A stretch of DNA of 64,000 nucleotides, taken from the NCBI RefSeq assembly GCF_003054445.1, contig NC_042507.1, positions 682,001 to 746,000 on the forward strand, given 5' to 3'. Below the pieces are notes generated by a model. The model worked only from the letters and a program-made list of their open reading frames with translations. It ran no database searches and was not told the origin of the DNA. Positions 60,999 through 64,000 of this stretch are shown here, one piece after another. The stretch's first letter is position 1, and every line of letters starts with the position of its first letter. The stretch comes from Pichia kudriavzevii. Taxonomy: Eukaryota > Ascomycota > Pichiomycetes > Pichiales > Pichiaceae. The translations under genes were made by a program, and so were the position numbers.

Positions 60999-61790
60999 TT
61001 AGAGAAGTTTACGAGTGAATGTCTTTCCTCGGGCTTGTTTCGGTAGCTTAGTTGATCGAGATGGGGCCTTTTTGTTACGCCTTAAGGGTGCATGTTTCTC
61101 CTTTCTCGAACTTAATTGTAAAGATGGTTGAGAGGATATCCCCCTTTGAGAGAGTGGAAGACGCACAGATGACACCTCAGCTAGCTTACCTTTGTTTTCC
61201 TCATTTTGTTGGAAGGATTCGTGGGAGAATTCCCGTTTTGGGAGTGAAGTTCCACTTGAAGAGCTTTCAGGGGTTTTCAAAAGGTTTATATATTCTTGTC
61301 TTTGTAGTAGCAATTTAACCTGGATCTCTAATTCTCTAATTTTTTCATCTTGCTGTTTATCTTTACTACGTTGCTGGTACTTACTTCTTTCAATGTTGCT
61401 GATAATCTCTTCAATTTTGTGATGTTCAAGTTTGTATATACTTTGTTGGACATTTTTAATTTTACTTGAGATACCAGCCAAGTTGTTATATGCAGTGTCT
61501 AATTCTTCTGCGATGGAAACTTCAATGAAGTTTTTGATCTTCACATCTCTCTGTCCCATCTCATTTTTTAGCTGGAACAAATAAAGAGACGTATTCTTCA
61601 AGTTATCAGTTAAAGTCTTGGATAATTTTGATAGCTGTTCGATCAACTGCATACTTGTATTTCTATAATCAATACTTTCAAGCTCCAACTTGCAGGCCCA
61701 TGTTATCAATTCTTGTTTTTCAAATTTTTCTGTCTCATTTGGAGTAATTTCGAAATCACTGGACAACTCGGTAATGTCGGAATTTATCAT
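60999..61790 (-). CDS. Coiled-coil protein with basic C-terminus, unassigned
   Basis: A 263-residue protein I do not recognise. Residues about 25-170 are strongly helical and coiled-coil-like (IEQLSKLSKTLTDNLKNTS; KIKNVQQSIYKLEHHKIEEIISNIERSK; DEKIRELEIQVKLLLQRQEY). The last 75 residues are Ser/Lys/Arg-rich and basic (RKEKHAPLRRNKKAPSR, ending GKTFTRKLL). That layout suits a microtubule-, spindle-pole- or chromatin-associated protein, but I cannot name a family. It starts at ATG 61790 and shares a 202-bp divergent promoter with LSM8. Its stop is three bases from that of TDA10, so their 3' UTRs must overlap. Confidence 0.7.
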   Translation of the reverse strand: MINSDITELSSDFEITPNETEKFEKQELITWACKLELESIDYRNTSMQLIEQLSKLSKTLTDNLKNTSLYLFQLKNEMGQRDVKIKNFIEVSIAEELDTAYNNLAGISSKIKNVQQSIYKLEHHKIEEIISNIERSKYQQRSKDKQQDEKIRELEIQVKLLLQRQEYINLLKTPESSSSGTSLPKREFSHESFQQNEENKGKLAEVSSVRLPLSQRGISSQPSLQLSSRKEKHAPLRRNKKAPSRSTKLPKQARGKTFTRKLL

Positions 61791-61992
61791 ACTATGTCTG
61801 TATATATTAGGGACAAGAAAGCAAGATGATTCTAAATCAGAGTATACGACTCAACTGAGCCTCCCTGGAAGGGTTTAATTAGTGCCAAAGGTGAGAGTTT
61901 TTTTTTTGGCTTCAACCTGATCTTGATCTCTATGCCTAACGATTTCTTTGTTGTCATGGGTCCAACCAACACTGAATAATTGAGCATACTAG

Positions 61993-62313
61993 ATGAGCTC
62001 ATTAAAGGATTTTGTATCACAACCAGTGAAAGTGCTGACAATCGATGGGCACTTGGTTATGGGGAACTTAGAGGGATATGATCAAAACACAAATGTTGTA
62101 TTGACTAATGCTATTGAACGTGTATTCTCTCCTAATCAGATTATAAAGCCAAAACCTTCGAAAGGAGTCATAATACGAGGTGATGACATAATTTCAGTGG
62201 GTACCTTTGACAATGAAGAAGAAAGTCAAGTGGATTATAGTAGAGTATTTGCAGATAAAATTAACGACTCGAAAAATTGCTCCTTAACCCCAAAATCGGT
62301 GACAAGAAAGTAA
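61993..62313 (+). CDS. LSM8: Lsm8, U6 snRNA-associated Sm-like protein
   Basis: A 106-residue Sm-fold protein (109 in S. cerevisiae). Lsm8 defines the nuclear Lsm2-8 ring that binds the U6 snRNA 3' end. Sm1 is visible as VKVLTIDGHLVMGNLEGYDQNTNVVL and Sm2 as GVIIRGDDIISVG. The match to Lsm8 is better than to Lsm1 because the protein is short and lacks the long Lsm1 tail. It starts at ATG 61993. The C-terminus is basic. Confidence 0.93.
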   Translation: MSSLKDFVSQPVKVLTIDGHLVMGNLEGYDQNTNVVLTNAIERVFSPNQIIKPKPSKGVIIRGDDIISVGTFDNEEESQVDYSRVFADKINDSKNCSLTPKSVTRK

Positions 62314-62426
62314 AGTCAATTCAAACCGTTAGGTTACTAGCTAAATAGAGCATTATGTACATTAGAAAGTTTTTAAGAGAAATATAAGTTTTCATTAACT
62401 ATAAAAAAAGTGAGAAAAGTGCTTGT

Positions 62427-63386
62427 CTAATCAAGTTTGACAGTTGGAATACCCATTTGTTTCATCTTAACAGCTAATTCCAGTAGATAATCGATGGCTT
62501 CATTGTAAATTTTGGCTTTCCATACCGTTTCACCCCAAACATATATGCCGTGTCTTCTGACTAATACGGCGGTTGCAGCTGGATACTCTGCAATTGCCTT
62601 GCGTAAAGATGCTTCAAGATCCTCCTCCTTTTCGGTGTTTTCGATTATAGGAATCACCAATTTATCAGAATACCACATGTTCCCCTGTTCGACTATTTTC
62701 GGCAACGCCTTTATTTGTTCAATAGATGAAATTTCGAATACTTTGTCGAACAACAAGGTGCACATAACTGCATTTTGGGAATGAGTATGAATACATGCGC
62801 CAGCATTTCTCATGGTGTATGCAGCCATAAATAGCGGTGTACATGCGGATGGCTTGTAATGCAATGGTTTTCTGAGATACTTTTGAGTTTCGAGAGACAT
62901 GACAAAAATATCTAATGGTTGGATGCGTTCCTTCTGTACCCCACTTGGTGCTAGATAAACATAATCATTGTCTCTGATCGTGATTCCGCCACCAGTGCCG
63001 GTGACCCAACCATTATTGTAAAATATTCTACAAAACTCGCAAATCAAATTTGCCGGATGATCAGGATGTTTGGATAATACCAAGGCATCGGTATCCTGTA
63101 TAACTTCATCTTCATTTGCTTCAGAGCTTCCCCTGCAACACAATTTAACCTCAGAATTCAATGAAGTTGATGATGATGATGACCCTGTTGTTTCCGCCAT
63201 TAGTGGCTTTGATGCCATTGTAGACTCTGTTTTACAGCAGGACTTTCCAGAAGATTTTGGTTCAGCTTTACAACATGAATCGGACTTTGACTTTTTCGAA
63301 CTGCAACTACATCCCTTTTTTGGTGATGCAACTCTTAATGGAGGAGCAGGTGAAGTATTTGAAAAGATCGACTTGAGGTTGACCAT
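62427..63386 (-). CDS. MDE1: Methylthioribulose-1-phosphate dehydratase with Cys-rich extension
   Basis: A 319-residue protein. Residues about 104-319 are the class II aldolase-like enzyme of the methionine salvage pathway ([29 protein letters not shown]; zinc ligands in HTHSQ and [10 protein letters not shown]). S. cerevisiae Mde1 has 244 residues. Here about 90 extra N-terminal residues are Ser/Lys-rich with a CxC (26, 28) and three CC pairs (38-39, 50-51, 83-84), which looks like a metal- or thiol-binding tail. The ATG at 63386 is used because the frame is open and the composition is protein-like. Later Met codons (residues 56 and 63) are alternatives. The rest of the window to the right is promoter. 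Confidence 0.9.
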   Translation of the reverse strand: MVNLKSIFSNTSPAPPLRVASPKKGCSCSSKKSKSDSCCKAEPKSSGKSCCKTESTMASKPLMAETTGSSSSSTSLNSEVKLCCRGSSEANEDEVIQDTDALVLSKHPDHPANLICEFCRIFYNNGWVTGTGGGITIRDNDYVYLAPSGVQKERIQPLDIFVMSLETQKYLRKPLHYKPSACTPLFMAAYTMRNAGACIHTHSQNAVMCTLLFDKVFEISSIEQIKALPKIVEQGNMWYSDKLVIPIIENTEKEEDLEASLRKAIAEYPAATAVLVRRHGIYVWGETVWKAKIYNEAIDYLLELAVKMKQMGIPTVKLD

Positions 63387-64000
63387 TGTGAGACGGTTTA
63401 GTACAGAGCCAGCTGGAACTTTTAAAAAGATACAGTTATGTCCATTAGTCTCCGGGGTTATTCTTCTTGTTCAGAAAAGCAGTTGGCGCCACATATATCC
63501 ACAGGGAAAAAAAAAATACAAATCTCGGTATGTCTGCCCTCACTCCTTTTTAAGTTGGCCCCATCTCTGCGCTTAGTTGAGACATACCAGTCAGAGAGTA
63601 TCTTGCCATTATGCTATCGCTCCTTTTATACTCATAATTAGTGTGACAAGGTCATACAAACTGCCTACCATTGTATATGAACTTTAAAATGCATGTGGAC
63701 TGATTCTGTTTTCTCTTTGTAATAGTAGATCCAACCTTTCAATAATCTCATTCAGTTACACATTTACATGTCTATTTGGAATAAATAAAGTGAAAAAAGG
63801 GTTTCTCTGCTTTATGTCTCTATATAAGAAGATTTCTATGCTGTTCCTTCTATAACAAGCCTCGGTTGAAACACTACTATTTGAAGATAAAAATATTCAG
63901 AGGAGTGACAATAAATAGTTCTTCAGTAACGAAAGGTTGATCCTCAAACAGACAAACTTAACTGGTGAAATAGTTGCATGCACACTGGAAACATAAAAAG
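63387..64000. other. MDE1 upstream region and right window edge
   Basis: 614 bp. I see no supported gene. The sequence is A/T-rich after 63600, with TATA-like segments near 63823 (tatataag). The open frame crossing 63070-63576 on the + strand is antisense to the MDE1 N-terminus. Confidence 0.5.

Noticed and set aside
63070-63576. 168-residue + strand open frame at the MDE1 start
   Set aside because: It is antisense to the MDE1 N-terminus, runs into A/T-rich promoter and has no recognisable domain. The doubt about the Cys-rich extension leaves a small chance only.
1-64000. Transposon, LTR element or viral remnant
   Set aside because: No reverse transcriptase, integrase, transposase or capsid-like frame and no long terminal repeats were seen on either strand.

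Overview
This window is nuclear DNA of a budding yeast (Saccharomycotina). It holds 29 protein-coding genes on both strands. Most are intact orthologues of well-known yeast genes: VPS13, FMT1, TRP5, RRN6, CWH41, HOP2, RPL8, QCR6, RPL2, a YBT1-type ABC transporter, CHS2, an MNN2-type mannosyltransferase, SNF7, SHG1, ZAP1, SRX1, STU2, CIR1, TDA10, LSM8 and MDE1. CTG encodes leucine: two invariant Leu positions of the TRP5 beta domain use CTG (15006-15008 and 15072-15074). That excludes the CUG-Ser and CUG-Ala clades. Moderate-to-low G+C, many homopolymer and microsatellite tracts, few introns and a gene order unlike Saccharomyces suggest a Pichia-type yeast (Pichiaceae). The family assignment is an inference.

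Layout. 1-13.4 kb: VPS13 (lipid transfer), mitochondrial FMT1, then two poorly recognisable small genes, one very G+C-rich and ending in a 14-bp tandem repeat. 13.9-24.1 kb: TRP5, RRN6 (Pol I core factor), an MFS monocarboxylate-type transporter, CWH41 (ER glucosidase I) and a five-exon HOP2. 24.4-31 kb: RPL8, QCR6 (one intron, minus strand), a two-RRM protein and RPL2 (4-nt first exon, 393-bp intron). 31.4-43.9 kb: YBT1-like transporter, CHS2 and a Zn2Cys6 regulator. 44.4-55.4 kb: MNN2-like, SNF7, a two-finger C2H2 regulator, SHG1 and ZAP1. 55.5-63.4 kb: SRX1, STU2, CIR1, TDA10, an unassigned coiled-coil gene, LSM8 and MDE1 with an unusual cysteine-rich N-terminus.

The genes are individually transcribed housekeeping genes and do not form a cluster with one function. 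Themes recur: chromosome segregation and meiosis (STU2, HOP2), cell wall and glycosylation (CHS2, MNN2-like, CWH41), mitochondrial respiration (QCR6, CIR1, FMT1) and zinc-finger regulators. I found no transposons, viral remnants, tRNA genes or CRISPR arrays.

Six introns were resolved by eye. All have GTAAGT or GTATGT donors, CTAAC-type branch points and AG acceptors, and each restores a conserved protein. Several start codons were placed at the first ATG because the reading frame extends upstream only through non-ATG codons. The most notable unexplained signals are four exact copies of the palindrome CGACGCGTCG, the Cys-rich Mde1 extension, and the G+C-rich gene with its terminal repeat. I did not find a convincing new multi-gene system.
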